Of a stretch of DNA of 64,000 bases, positions 33,883-44,078 are shown piece by piece. A model generated the notes under the pieces. It saw nothing but the letters and a program-made list of their open reading frames with translations. It made no database searches and had not been told where the DNA came from. How positions within the stretch are numbered: position 1 is the stretch's first letter; every line of letters begins with the position of its first letter. The DNA comes from Rhizobacter sp. AJA081-3 (GTDB taxonomy: Bacteria > Pseudomonadota > Gammaproteobacteria > Burkholderiales > Burkholderiaceae_C): the NCBI RefSeq assembly GCF_017795745.1, contig NZ_CP059067.1:2480001-2544000 (forward strand). The letters run 5' to 3'. The position numbers were made by a program, and so were the translations under genes.

Positions 33883-35097
33883 GTGCACCCACGTTCCCCC
33901 TTCTGTGCGTCGTTCGACTTCGTCTCGCGGCGAGACTTCTGCCGGCTGCCCTGCGCGGTGGCCGCTGCAGCGGTCGTGCCGGGGCTGGCCCGCGCCCAGG
34001 GCACCGAAGTGGCGTTGGCCGGTCTGGCCTACTCCGGCGACGCAGCCTCGCTGGCCCAGCGCTTCCCTTTCTCCACCGCCTACGAGAAGGCGCTGAAGAC
34101 CGCCGGCAAGCCCGCCCATGCGATGCTGCGCGACGCCATCGCGCAGGCGCCGGCGGGCAAGCTCAAGCTCGTCACGCAGATCGACGAGCTCAAGGGTCGC
34201 GACCAGGCCGTGGCCGTCGCGCTGGTGATCGGCGCCGAAACCGTCTCGGTGGAGCAGCTCGCCGGGCTGCACAAGCTGTTCGTTCTGATCCGCGCGCAGG
34301 CGCTGTTCTTTGACTTCAAGTCGATGGCGGTGATCCGAGCCTACCCGATCAGCTTCGGCCACATCGACATCTTCGATCGCCGGCCGACCGACGCCGAGGT
34401 GGCCCTGCGCGTGCGCGGCGTCTACGAGGGCGCGGCGGGCAAGCCGGGCATCTTCACGCGGTTCGCGACCACGCTGGCCGGCGCCAGCCTGCCGGCGGCC
34501 ACCTCGCGCACGCTGCAGATCACCCGCGTGACGCTCAAGCCCGAGGCGACCGGCAGCATCCCCGAGTACCTGCGCAGCGCGAGCACCGTCACCGAGACCT
34601 GGGCCGCCGATCTGGTCGGCGAGGCGCTGAGCACGCGCGCGGGCGTGCCGATCGTGCCCTACGCGAAGGGCTATGCCGTGGGCAACGTGATGTCGATGCG
34701 CATCTCCGATGGCGAGGTCTACAACCTCAAGCTGCCCAAGCCCGACTACGAGATCGGCATCGAGCTCTCGGCCCTGCGCAAGGTCAAGTACGGCGGGGCC
34801 GCCGCCGGCGAGAGCTTCATCTACGGCAGCTACGCTTCGCTGCGCATCGAGGAGCCGCTGTCCGGCAAGGTCTACATGAACACCGCGCTGAAGAACGGCG
34901 AAGTCAAGCTCGTGCCCTCGACGCAGACCTACGTCGACGACTTCCCGGCCTTCTACGACTCGGTCAACGGGCTGTTCGTCAAGCTGGCCGAGGCCATCGA
35001 CGGACGCGACAACAAGTGGGTGAAGGCCGCCGCGGCCGCACCCGACATCGACAAGCAGATCAACGACACCCGGGAGCTCTTCAAGCTATGCAAGTGA
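33883..35097 (+). CDS. Exported operon protein A, unknown (Tat-type signal)
   Basis: This is the first gene of a five-gene exported-protein operon. With the GTG start at 33883 the product is 404 residues. The N-terminus has FVSRRDFCRLPCAVAAAAVV ending near ARA-Q (about residue 38), a twin-arginine motif followed by a hydrophobic stretch, so Tat export is likely. The start is uncertain; an upstream in-frame GTG at 33805 would lie close to the tRNA. The mature protein alternates helices with beta-rich parts (ALFFDFKSMAVIRAYPISFG; GYAVGNVMSMRISDGEVYNL) and ends in KLCK. I recognise no family. It overlaps gene B by 10 bases. A TAGCAT -10-like hexamer lies at 33839-33844. Confidence 0.7.
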   Translation: MHPRSPFCASFDFVSRRDFCRLPCAVAAAAVVPGLARAQGTEVALAGLAYSGDAASLAQRFPFSTAYEKALKTAGKPAHAMLRDAIAQAPAGKLKLVTQIDELKGRDQAVAVALVIGAETVSVEQLAGLHKLFVLIRAQALFFDFKSMAVIRAYPISFGHIDIFDRRPTDAEVALRVRGVYEGAAGKPGIFTRFATTLAGASLPAATSRTLQITRVTLKPEATGSIPEYLRSASTVTETWAADLVGEALSTRAGVPIVPYAKGYAVGNVMSMRISDGEVYNLKLPKPDYEIGIELSALRKVKYGGAAAGESFIYGSYASLRIEEPLSGKVYMNTALKNGEVKLVPSTQTYVDDFPAFYDSVNGLFVKLAEAIDGRDNKWVKAAAAAPDIDKQINDTRELFKLCK

Positions 35098-36227
35098 TTC
35101 GATGGTTCATCTCCGCCCTGCTGGCGGTGGCGTTCGCGCTGCCGGCGGCAGCCCAGGTTCAGCAGGCGCGCGGCAAGGCCAGCCTGCCCTACACCGGCAA
35201 GTCCGCTCCCGCCGACGTCAAGGCCAAGGCATTGCAGAACGCGCAGCTCAAGGCCGTGGAGTTCTACTACGCCGAAGCCGGCGAGTCGGAGGCGGCCAAC
35301 TTCGACGCCATGCGCACGAAGATCATCGAGAACCCGGACCGCTACATTCTCGAGACCACGGTGCTGTCGGAAGACGACAACGCCGGCAGCAAGCAGTACA
35401 CGGTGGCGGTGAAGGTGTCGCTCAACGTGGCGAACCTGCGCAACGACATCAAGGCCGGCTCGGCCGTGGGCAAGGCCACGCGGGCCGAGCGCTCGGCGCT
35501 CGCCTTCCTGTTCGTGTCGCGAGAGGTCGATTCGATCAAGTCCTTCGACACCCGGGTGACCAAGCGCGCCGACGCGTCGGTCAAGGCCGACGGCACGCTC
35601 TCGGCATCGCAGAAGGGCACCGAGGGCGAGTCGATCAAGCGTGGCCAGGTGTCGACCAACGCCTCGGTCAACGAGAGCGTCTCGGCCAGCCGCAACGTCT
35701 CGGTCACCACCGAAACCGGCGGCACGCAGACGCGACGCGCCGCGGAGTCCACCTACCGGCTGTTCCCGAGCGCGAACCTGAACCAGGTGTTCACGCAGAC
35801 CTTCTCGCGCGCTGGCTTCCGCGTCAACGAGGCGACGCTCGTCGAGCCCTACACCGGCGGCAAGTTCAAGGTCGCCCAGGTGGAAGACGACTACAAGGCC
35901 GGCAACGACCTGAAGGCCGCCACGATGCAGTCGATCGCGCTGGGCATGCGCAACGCGCAGGTGCCCTACGTGGCGCTCGGCACGCTGGACCTCGGCCTGG
36001 CCGACAAGGACCCGGCCACCGGCATGGCGCGCGTGGCCGTGACCGTCAACGCCCGCGTGCTCGACGTGACCCAGCCGATCCCGGACACCATCGCGTCCGT
36101 CGGCCCGGTGCAGTACGCCGGCGTCGGCCCGACCGAAGACGAGGCGCGCACCAATGCGCTGAAGCTCGCCGCCAACAACGCGGCCCGCGAACTCACCTCC
36201 CAGCTCACCAACCTCGGCGTGAAATGA
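35088..36227 (+). CDS. Exported operon protein B, FlgT_N/LPP20-like features
   Basis: The 379-residue product has a Sec signal peptide (IRWFISALLAVAFALPAAAQ). Residues about 30-125 follow the pattern of the FlgT N-terminal/LPP20-like fold: an alanine-spaced helix ADVKAKALQNAQLKAVEFYY, then NPDRYILETTVLSEDD and a strand KQYTVAVKVSLNV. The middle is Ser/Thr-rich and probably flexible (SVNESVSASRNVSVTTETGG). The C-terminus repeats the helix pattern in GPTEDEARTNALKLAANNAA. I place it as periplasmic. No enzyme motif is visible. The gene overlaps A by 10 bases and C by 4, so all three are translationally coupled. Confidence 0.75.
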   Translation: MQVIRWFISALLAVAFALPAAAQVQQARGKASLPYTGKSAPADVKAKALQNAQLKAVEFYYAEAGESEAANFDAMRTKIIENPDRYILETTVLSEDDNAGSKQYTVAVKVSLNVANLRNDIKAGSAVGKATRAERSALAFLFVSREVDSIKSFDTRVTKRADASVKADGTLSASQKGTEGESIKRGQVSTNASVNESVSASRNVSVTTETGGTQTRRAAESTYRLFPSANLNQVFTQTFSRAGFRVNEATLVEPYTGGKFKVAQVEDDYKAGNDLKAATMQSIALGMRNAQVPYVALGTLDLGLADKDPATGMARVAVTVNARVLDVTQPIPDTIASVGPVQYAGVGPTEDEARTNALKLAANNAARELTSQLTNLGVK

Positions 36228-36892
36228 AGACCACTTCCATGAACAACAAGACCCTCTCGCTGCTGCTCGCCGCCCTCGTCGCCCTGCCGTTCGCGGCACA
36301 GGCCCAGCTGCCCTCGCTGAAGAACCTGCCGGGCCTGGGCGCTTTGGGCAGCTCGAAGTCCGATTCGGGCAACGTGACCGGCCAGAACGACGCGCTGGTG
36401 CGCGGCTACGTCGCGGCCAACAAGGACGTGCTGCTGGCCAACGCGCTGATGGCAGAGTCGCTCGGCCTGAAGGACCAGGCGGCCACCGCCCGCGCCACCG
36501 CCGAGGCGCTGACCGACGGCGCCACCAAGGGCAACCTGGAGGACTCGAACAAGGCGGTGAGCGCCTCGACCGAGGCCGTGGCCGCCGAGATCGCCAAGAG
36601 CCCGAAGCTCGACGCGCAGTCCAAGGCCACCTACCAGTCGGGCCTGGCCAAGCTCGCGCAGGGCCTGCTGAAGTACGTCAACCTGCGTCAGCCCGCGCAA
36701 TCCTTCGCCACCGGCCTGAAGGACGCCTCGCCGATGGTGCTGCCCAAGCTGCAGTCCGGCGCCTACATCGTCGGCCAGTTGCCCAACGGCATCTCCAATG
36801 TCGCCACGTCGGTGAAGAACGCCAGCGCCTTCGCCAAGAGCAACGACATCCCCGTGCCGCCGGACGCCACCCAGGCGCTGGCCGCGCTCTGA
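36224..36892 (+). CDS. Exported operon protein C, helical, unknown
   Basis: The 222-residue product has a Sec signal (NNKTLSLLLAALVALPFAAQ, cleavage near AQA-Q). The mature part starts LPSLKNLPGLGALGSSKS and is then almost entirely predicted helix with many Ala, Lys and Ser (YVAANKDVLLANALMAESLG; ATARATAEALTDGATKGN). A second half has AQGLLKYVNLRQPAQSFATG. No known domain is recognised. It begins in an ATGA overlap with gene B; a Met five codons on (36239) would also fit the signal peptide. The next gene starts 14 bases after its stop. Confidence 0.7.
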   Translation: MKTTSMNNKTLSLLLAALVALPFAAQAQLPSLKNLPGLGALGSSKSDSGNVTGQNDALVRGYVAANKDVLLANALMAESLGLKDQAATARATAEALTDGATKGNLEDSNKAVSASTEAVAAEIAKSPKLDAQSKATYQSGLAKLAQGLLKYVNLRQPAQSFATGLKDASPMVLPKLQSGAYIVGQLPNGISNVATSVKNASAFAKSNDIPVPPDATQALAAL

Positions 36893-36906
36893 GCGTGATC
36901 CGCGCC

Positions 36907-38394
36907 ATGGTGTCGACTCGATTCTGCGGGTTACTGCTGCTGGCCATGTGCCTGGCCGTGGCCGGCTGCGACCGCAAGGCGCCGCAGGCAGTCGCCACGC
37001 CGGTTGCCTCCGGCGAGGCCGTCGCGCAGGCACCTGCTGCAGCGCCCGCGGCTGCGCCGGCGCCGCTCACGCCGGAAACCGCGACCATCCCGCCGCCCGA
37101 CGTCGGCAAGCTCGAGACCGTCAAGGTCACGGCCGACGGCTTCGGCGCCAGTGCGTCGGAGGCCGTGGCCGAGGCACTGCGCCTGGCCATCCTGCAGGTC
37201 AACGGCGCCACGGTCGACGTGGACACCGTCAATGCCCGCCTGGGCATCGATGCCACCTTCAACCAGACACCGGTGTCGCTGCGCGCGTCGGCCTTCGCCG
37301 AGGCGGTGTTCCAGAAGTCCGGCGGCGTGGTGCAGAACTTCCGAATGATCGAACTGTCGGAGCCGCTCACGCCGCTGGGCAAGTACAAGTCCAGCATCGA
37401 GGCCGGCATCGCCAAGTTCAGGCCGCCGGAGTCGCTCAAGAAGATCAAGCTGGTGGTGGCGCCGTTGCGCTTCGACAAGCCGTCGATGCCGATGGGCGAC
37501 CGCCAGGTGTCGGCCGCCGAAGCCTCGGCACAGCTGCGCCAGCTGATCGTCGATGCGCTCGTCAACACCGGGCGCTTCGCCGTACTCGACCGCGAGTTCA
37601 GCCCCGAGCTGCAGCAGGAACTCGACCTGATCGAGAGCGGCCAGGCGCCCGCGGCCGAGACGGCCAAGCTGCGCCAGGCCGCGAGCGCCGACGTGCTGTG
37701 GATCGGCAAGGTGCACAGCCTCGCCTACAACCGCCATGCGAAGCAGCTGCGCACGTCCGACCGCGAGCTGGTCAGCTACTCGGGCGGCTGGTCGATGTCG
37801 CACAAGCTGGTCAACGTGGCCACGCGGCAGGTGATGGCTTCCGAGTCGCTGCGCGGCGAGGCCCCGGCCACGGCGCCGACCACGCTGGGCACCGGCGTCA
37901 ACTCGGCCAAGGTTTTCGAAGGCATGACGCGCGAGCTGGTCGATCAGGTGGTGGCCTCGATCATCGGCCGCACCTTCCCGATCACCGTGGTGGCGCTGGA
38001 GGGCAACAACGTCGTGCTCAGCCAGGGCGGCCAGGCGCTGCGCGCCGGTGCACGCTACGCGATGGTGACCCTGGGCACCGAGATGAAGGACCCGCAGACC
38101 GGCCAGAGCCTGGGCCGGCTCGAGTCGCCCTGCTGCCAGCTGGTGATCGACCGGGTGACGCCCAACCTGTCGTACGGCCACCTCGAGAACGTGCGCGGCC
38201 CGCTCGACAAGCTGCTACCCGGCGCGCTGCAGGTGCGCGAGGGGCTGGCAGCCGCCGGCAAGGCGCAGGCACAGGCGGATGCTCCCGCTGCCGCAGCGCC
38301 GCAGGCCGCCACGAAACCGTCCGCCAAGGCACGCCCTGCCGCCGAGGCTGCCGCGCCGGCCGAGGCCGGCAAGAAGCAGGACGACAAGTGGTGA
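36907..38394 (+). CDS. Operon protein D: FlgT-like three-domain lipoprotein (CsgG-like middle)
   Basis: The 495-residue lipoprotein has its lipobox LAVAGC with Cys 21 followed by Asp 22, which in E. coli favours inner-membrane retention. An Ala/Pro linker runs to about 65. Residues 70-170 resemble the FlgT N-terminal module (ASEAVAEALRLAILQVNG; KSGGVVQNFRMIE). Residues 178-352 resemble CsgG/TolB-N/FlgT middle domains (KLVVAPLRFD; RQLIVDALVNTGRFAVLDRE; AASADVLWIGKVHSLAY). Residues 356-425 look like the FlgT C-terminal beta module (FPITVVALEGNNVVLSQGG; DPQTGQSLGRLE). The tail is Ala/Lys-rich and disordered. FlgT builds the flagellar H-ring in Vibrio; no flagellar gene is here. The start may instead be GTG 36895. 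Confidence 0.75.
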   Translation: MVSTRFCGLLLLAMCLAVAGCDRKAPQAVATPVASGEAVAQAPAAAPAAAPAPLTPETATIPPPDVGKLETVKVTADGFGASASEAVAEALRLAILQVNGATVDVDTVNARLGIDATFNQTPVSLRASAFAEAVFQKSGGVVQNFRMIELSEPLTPLGKYKSSIEAGIAKFRPPESLKKIKLVVAPLRFDKPSMPMGDRQVSAAEASAQLRQLIVDALVNTGRFAVLDREFSPELQQELDLIESGQAPAAETAKLRQAASADVLWIGKVHSLAYNRHAKQLRTSDRELVSYSGGWSMSHKLVNVATRQVMASESLRGEAPATAPTTLGTGVNSAKVFEGMTRELVDQVVASIIGRTFPITVVALEGNNVVLSQGGQALRAGARYAMVTLGTEMKDPQTGQSLGRLESPCCQLVIDRVTPNLSYGHLENVRGPLDKLLPGALQVREGLAAAGKAQAQADAPAAAAPQAATKPSAKARPAAEAAAPAEAGKKQDDKW

Positions 38395-38441
38395 GCTGCC
38401 TCCACCACCACCTGCCCCCCGACCCTCCGAAAGGTTTTCCG

Positions 38442-38906
38442 ATGACTTCTCGCCGCCTCCTGATCGCGCTGATTCCCTTGACGCTGCTCGCCGGCTGCGT
38501 CACGGCGCCGAAAGCGCCGCTGCAGGTCAACGTGGCCAGCGTGCGGCGCATCGAAGGTGCAGCGATGGAACTGCGTTTCAACGCCCGCCTGCGCGTGCAG
38601 AACCCCAACGATTCGCCGGTGTCCTACACCGGTGCGTCGGTGGAGCTGAAGCTGCTGAACGGCGCAACCATCGGCACCGGCGTCGCTTCGGCCGGCGGCA
38701 GCGTGCCGCGGCTCGGCGAGGTGCTGATCGACGTTCCGGTGACCGTCAGCGCACTCGGCGAGGTGCGGCGCGCGATCGGCCTGTACGGCGCGGCGGACCG
38801 CAAGCTGGACGTGTCGCTCAAGGGCCGCCTGAGCGGGCCGTTCACCGAAGCGCTCGGCTTCGACTGGCGCGGCGAACTGGCGATGCCCTTGCCCGCCGGT
38901 TCCTAG
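38442..38906 (+). CDS. Operon protein E: LEA2/WHy-domain lipoprotein
   Basis: The 154-residue lipoprotein ends its signal in LTLLAGC (Cys 19, +2 Val), fitting outer-membrane sorting. The rest is a single LEA type 2 (WHy) domain: APLQVNVASVRRIEGAAMEL, the hallmark NARLRVQNPNDSPVSYTGAS, and the later strand GEVLIDVPVTVSALGEVRRA. In bacteria such small WHy lipoproteins are linked to stress protection or envelope roles without firm mechanism. AAAGG lies 7 bases before ATG 38442. It is the last gene of the operon, 47 bases after D, and converges with the kinase gene across 5 bases. Confidence 0.82.
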   Translation: MTSRRLLIALIPLTLLAGCVTAPKAPLQVNVASVRRIEGAAMELRFNARLRVQNPNDSPVSYTGASVELKLLNGATIGTGVASAGGSVPRLGEVLIDVPVTVSALGEVRRAIGLYGAADRKLDVSLKGRLSGPFTEALGFDWRGELAMPLPAGS

Positions 38907-38911
38907 TCGGG

Positions 38912-40372
38912 TCAGCGCACCGGGGCCGAGGCGCCCTGCCCCCAGGTCGGCACGCTGGCGACCTGGCCGAGCGCCGGCCCGGCGTAGCCCGGAACCGGTG
39001 CCGCGGCCGGCGCCTTGACCACCGGTGGCGGCGTGGCCGGCGGCTCGACGCCGCGCTGAGTCCACACCCAAGCGGCTGCCGCGGCGGCCACGCCCAGGCC
39101 GATCACTCCGGCGACCCAGGGCCCCGGGCGGCGCGCGGCTGCCGGCGCGGCGGCCACGGGCGCTGCCATCGCCGGCGGAACCGCGGGAGCGGGTGCCGCG
39201 GCCGCGACCTTCTGAGGCACGTACAGCGGGGGTGGCGAGCCCGGTGGCGTCGCCTTCATCGGCGGCCCCTTGCCGGGCGGCGCGGGCCGCGGCGGGCGGG
39301 GTGTCATCTGGGTCGGCTGGTGCGCCGTGTCCAGCCGCGTCGGCTCGGCATAGCGCCCGCCGTCGGGCACCGTCGGGTCGAGGATCTGCGTGGCCTCGGC
39401 CGGTGAAGCACCGGCCTCCTGAACGCCATCGTGGTGTGCCGAGGGCACGGCACGCTGCCCGTCCAGCACCGCTCGCAACTCGGCCACGCTCTGCGGCCGG
39501 TCCTGCGGCCGCACGCTGAGCATCCAGCCGACGATCTGCACGAAGCGCGGTGACACCTCGGCCGATTCGTGCAGGTCGAGCAGGTCAGCCCCCGGCTGCA
39601 CCGCCCGTGCCGTCGAAGGCATCGGCGGCTTGCCAGTGAGCAGGAAGTGCATCACTGCGCCCAGCGCATAGAGGTCGGTCCACGGACCCTGCCGCATGCT
39701 CGACATCTCGGCGTACTGCTCGATCGGCGCGTAGCTCGGTTTGAGGATCGCGGTGAAGGCCTGCGTGTGGTTGCTGATGACGCGGCGCGCGGCGCCGAAG
39801 TCGAGCAGGATCGGCGCGCCCTCGCGTGTGAGCAGGATGTTGTCGGGCGCGATGTCGCGGTGGAACACGCCCTCCTGGTGCAGGTGCTCCAGCGCATCGA
39901 GCACGGCGCCGAGCACGCCACGCAGCCAGGCTTCGTCGGGCGGGCCCGTCATGGCGCGGCGCGTGTCGCGCAGCGTGGCGCCCTGCAGGTAGGGCATCAC
40001 CATGTAGGCGGTGCCGTTGTCCTCCCAGAAGCGGTAGACCTTCAACAGCGAAGGGTGGTCGAAGCGCGCCAGCAGCCGCGCCTCGTTGACGAACGAGCGC
40101 AACCCGGCAGCGTAGGTGTCGGCATAGGCGCTGGTGCGCAGCGTGATCTGCGGCCCCTCGCCGCGCACCGCCAGCGACGAAGGCATGTACTCCTTCAGCG
40201 CGACCTGCCGCTCGAGGGAATGGTCCTGCGCCAGGTAGACGACGCCGAAGCCGCCGATGCCCAGCACGCCGAGGATCTCGAACTCGCCGAAACGCGTGCC
40301 CGGCGGCAAGGCCTCGGCGAGCTTGTCGGTGCGGGGGGCGGCAGGGGCTTTGGCAGGCGGTTCGGCGCTCAT
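38912..40372 (-). CDS. Membrane-anchored Ser/Thr protein kinase
   Basis: The 486-residue protein has a Hanks-type kinase domain at about 28-300. It shows the glycine loop LGIGGFGVVYLAQ, the ATP-positioning lysine 60 in VALKEYMP and its Glu partner in FVNEARLL. The catalytic loop is HRDIAPDNIL (171-180, Asp 173), and the DFG box is LLDFGAARR. All catalytic residues are present. HRDIAPDN instead of HRDLKPxN is common in Burkholderiales kinases. A Pro/Ala-rich linker follows, then one membrane helix (about 418-437) and a short periplasmic tail without a sensor domain. It converges with the five-gene operon. TATGCT (40404-40409, minus) may be its -10. Confidence 0.9.
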   Translation of the reverse strand: MSAEPPAKAPAAPRTDKLAEALPPGTRFGEFEILGVLGIGGFGVVYLAQDHSLERQVALKEYMPSSLAVRGEGPQITLRTSAYADTYAAGLRSFVNEARLLARFDHPSLLKVYRFWEDNGTAYMVMPYLQGATLRDTRRAMTGPPDEAWLRGVLGAVLDALEHLHQEGVFHRDIAPDNILLTREGAPILLDFGAARRVISNHTQAFTAILKPSYAPIEQYAEMSSMRQGPWTDLYALGAVMHFLLTGKPPMPSTARAVQPGADLLDLHESAEVSPRFVQIVGWMLSVRPQDRPQSVAELRAVLDGQRAVPSAHHDGVQEAGASPAEATQILDPTVPDGGRYAEPTRLDTAHQPTQMTPRPPRPAPPGKGPPMKATPPGSPPPLYVPQKVAAAAPAPAVPPAMAAPVAAAPAAARRPGPWVAGVIGLGVAAAAAAWVWTQRGVEPPATPPPVVKAPAAAPVPGYAGPALGQVASVPTWGQGASAPVR

Positions 40373-40590
40373 GGAGGTCGGGGCGCGTGAGGCGCCACGG
40401 GCAAGCATAACGGCCGCGAACGGACTGCCGGCAGCGTTGCCGGCTCGCGACGCATCGCGCCATGCGATTGCGTCTGCGCAATCGGAAAGACGCGTCGCGG
40501 CCCAAAGTGGGTTCATCGCACCCCGGAACCGGGGCCGAACGTGAAGGGGTCCGAGACGCCCTTCGTTCTCAACAACCATCGAGGATTGCC

Positions 40591-41160
40591 ATGAAGACAC
40601 GCCTGTTCAGACTCGCCGCCATCGCCGCGTTGTTCGCGTCTTCGGCGGCCTACTCGCAGGGCTACGTCGGCTTGGGAGCCGGCCCGGCGAAGATCAACAT
40701 CGATTGCGCCGGCGCAGACACCTGCGACAAGACCGACACCGGCTGGAAGCTCTACGGCGGCATGAAGTTCGGCTCGAACCTGGCCGGCGAACTCGTGTAT
40801 GTCGACTGGGGCAAGGCCAAGGCCAGCGCCACCGACGCCGAGCTCGGCACCGCCACGCTGGACGTCAAGGCCAGCGGTATCGGCCTCGGCGTGGCGTACC
40901 ACGTCCCGCTGGCAGCCTGGTCGTGCCTGGGCCGCCTGGGCATCATGCAGAACAAGGGCAAGACCTCGGTGTCCTTGAACGGCTTGAGCGCCTCCGACTC
41001 GTTCACTGGCACGTTCCCGTACTACGGCGTCGGCTGCGGGTACAGCCTGACGCCCAATCTGACCCTCACGGCCGAGGCAGACTTCTCCCGCGTGAAGTAC
41101 ACCGACCAGGACAAGGCGAACGTCCAGCTGCTGTCGATCGGGCTTCGCTGGGGCTGGTAG
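40591..41160 (+). CDS. Outer-membrane beta-barrel protein (OmpA/OmpW-like, small)
   Basis: The 189-residue protein has a Sec signal ([20 protein letters not shown]) followed by [20 protein letters not shown], the typical first strand of small 8-stranded porin-like barrels. Amphipathic strands alternate to the end ([50 protein letters not shown]). It ends [10 protein letters not shown], with a terminal aromatic residue as expected for BAM recognition. Four cysteines could form disulfides. The function is unknown; such proteins are often surface adhesins or immune-related porins. GAGGA lies before ATG 40591. The 218 bases upstream hold a possible kinase promoter and nothing else recognised. Confidence 0.82.
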   Translation: MKTRLFRLAAIAALFASSAAYSQGYVGLGAGPAKINIDCAGADTCDKTDTGWKLYGGMKFGSNLAGELVYVDWGKAKASATDAELGTATLDVKASGIGLGVAYHVPLAAWSCLGRLGIMQNKGKTSVSLNGLSASDSFTGTFPYYGVGCGYSLTPNLTLTAEADFSRVKYTDQDKANVQLLSIGLRWGW

Positions 41161-41251
41161 CGGGATCGGCGCGGGCAAGGCGCCGGGCTCGGCCGGCGGG
41201 GCGAGGGCATCGGGCACAATGCGCGCCCTCGCCTCCTCGCCGGCCTCGCAG

Positions 41252-41947
41252 ATGACCGCCCCGCCCTCCGATCAGTCCGGCCGACGTGCCGCCATCCGCA
41301 GCTATGTCGTGCGTGCCGGCCGCATGGGCAGCGGGCAGGTGCGCGCCCTGGCCGAACTGGCGCCGCGCTACGTGCTGCCGTTCGAGCCGCGCGCTGCGGA
41401 TTTCAGCGGTGCCTTCGGTCGCAAGGCGCCGCTCGTCGTCGAGATCGGTTTCGGCATGGGCGACGCCACCGCGCAGATCGCACAGGCCCGGCCCGAGTTC
41501 GACTTCATCGGCATCGAAGTGCACCCGCCCGGTGTCGGCGCGCTGCTGCAGCGCATCGAGGAACGCGCGCTCACCAACCTGCGCATCCTGCAGCACGACG
41601 CGGTCGAGGTGTTCGAGAAGATGGTGGCGCCCGCCTCGCTGGCCGGTGTGCACGTGTTCTTCCCCGACCCGTGGCACAAGAAGCGGCACCACAAGCGCCG
41701 GCTGATCCAGGCGCCCTTCGTGGCGCTGCTGGCCAGCCGCATCGCGCCCGGCGGCTACCTGCACTGCGCGACCGACTGGCAGCCCTATGCCGAGCAGATG
41801 CTGGAGGTGCTGTCGGGCGAGGCGGCGCTGCGCAACCGCTTCGACGGCTATGCGCGGCGCCCCGACTACCGGCCGCTGACCAAGTTCGAGAACCGCGGCC
41901 TGAAGCTCGGCCACGGCGTGTGGGACCTGGTGTTCGAACGCCGCTGA
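41252..41947 (+). CDS. trmB: tRNA (guanine-N7-)-methyltransferase
   Basis: TrmB methylates G46 of tRNAs using SAM. The 231-residue protein shows [20 protein letters not shown] at the N-terminus, motif [34 protein letters not shown], and the signature [20 protein letters not shown]. The C-terminus ends [20 protein letters not shown]. The start is uncertain: ATG 41252 (MTAPPSDQ) or ATG 41219. The latter overlaps a CACAAT -10-like hexamer (41215-41220) and so is less likely. It converges with uppP across 13 bases. Confidence 0.95.
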   Translation: MTAPPSDQSGRRAAIRSYVVRAGRMGSGQVRALAELAPRYVLPFEPRAADFSGAFGRKAPLVVEIGFGMGDATAQIAQARPEFDFIGIEVHPPGVGALLQRIEERALTNLRILQHDAVEVFEKMVAPASLAGVHVFFPDPWHKKRHHKRRLIQAPFVALLASRIAPGGYLHCATDWQPYAEQMLEVLSGEAALRNRFDGYARRPDYRPLTKFENRGLKLGHGVWDLVFERR

Positions 41948-41960
41948 GCGGCGCGCCGGG

Positions 41961-42794
41961 TCACTCCGCCCAGGTCACCCAGCCCATCTGTGCGGTGACC
42001 AGCACGACGATGCCGAAGGCGATGCGGTACCAGGCGAACGGCGTGAAGGTGTGGCTGGCGATGTAGCGCAGCAGCCAGCGCACGCAGATCCAGGCCGAGA
42101 TGAACGAGAACAGCAGCCCGACCCCGAACAGCGGCAGGTCGGCCATCGACAGCAGCGCGCGCTCCTTGTAGAGGCTGTAGGCACCGGCACCGACCAGCGT
42201 CGGGATCGCCAGGTAGAAGCTGAAGTCGGTGGCGACCTTGCGGTCCAGCCCGAGCAGCATGCCGCCGATGATGGTGGCGCCGGAGCGGCTGGTGCCGGGG
42301 ATCATCGCCAGGCACTGCACCAGGCCGACCTTGAGCGCGTCCAGCGGTGTCATGTCGTCGACGCTGCGGATGCTCGCGGCCACCGTGCGCCGCTCGGCCC
42401 ACAGGATGACGAAGCCGCCGACGATGAAGGCGCTGGCCACCACCGTGGGCGTGAACAGGTTCGCCTTGATCGCCTTGCCGAACAGCAGCCCGAGCACCAC
42501 CGCCGGCGCGAAGGCGATGGCCACGTTGAGCGTGAAGCGCCGCGCCTGCGCACTGCCCTGCACCAGGCCCGCCGCGGTGTCGCGCAGGCGCTGCCAGTAG
42601 ACGATGATCACCGCGACGATGGCGCCGGTCTGGATGGCGATGTCGAAGACCTTGCTCTTGTCGTCGGTGAAACCGAGCAGCGAACCGGCCAGGATCAGGT
42701 GCCCGGTGCTCGAGATCGGCAGGAACTCGGTGAGCCCCTCCACCACGCCCATCACGGCCGCCTTGGCCAGCAACACCCACAGCGCAACGTCCAA
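41961..42794 (-). CDS. uppP: Undecaprenyl-diphosphate phosphatase
   Basis: UppP (BacA) recycles the lipid carrier for peptidoglycan by dephosphorylating undecaprenyl diphosphate. The 277-residue membrane protein has both signature motifs: [20 protein letters not shown] and the [17 protein letters not shown] box. The start appears to be TTG at 42794 (product MDVALWVLL), with GGAGAG about 4 bases upstream on the minus strand. The first ATG would be 14 codons later, inside the first membrane segment. A TATCAT hexamer near 42828-42833 (minus) may be the -10. Confidence 0.95.
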   Translation of the reverse strand: MDVALWVLLAKAAVMGVVEGLTEFLPISSTGHLILAGSLLGFTDDKSKVFDIAIQTGAIVAVIIVYWQRLRDTAAGLVQGSAQARRFTLNVAIAFAPAVVLGLLFGKAIKANLFTPTVVASAFIVGGFVILWAERRTVAASIRSVDDMTPLDALKVGLVQCLAMIPGTSRSGATIIGGMLLGLDRKVATDFSFYLAIPTLVGAGAYSLYKERALLSMADLPLFGVGLLFSFISAWICVRWLLRYIASHTFTPFAWYRIAFGIVVLVTAQMGWVTWAE

Positions 42795-42845
42795 ACCGCT
42801 CTCCGGAACCCGAGGTGGCGCGGATGATACCGGCCGAGCGTGGCA

Positions 42846-44074
<1,229 letters not shown>

Positions 44075-44078
<4 letters not shown>

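Noticed and set aside
41219-41251. trmB start at ATG 41219
   Set aside because: It overlaps the CACAAT -10-like hexamer; ATG 41252 is preferred, though not proven.
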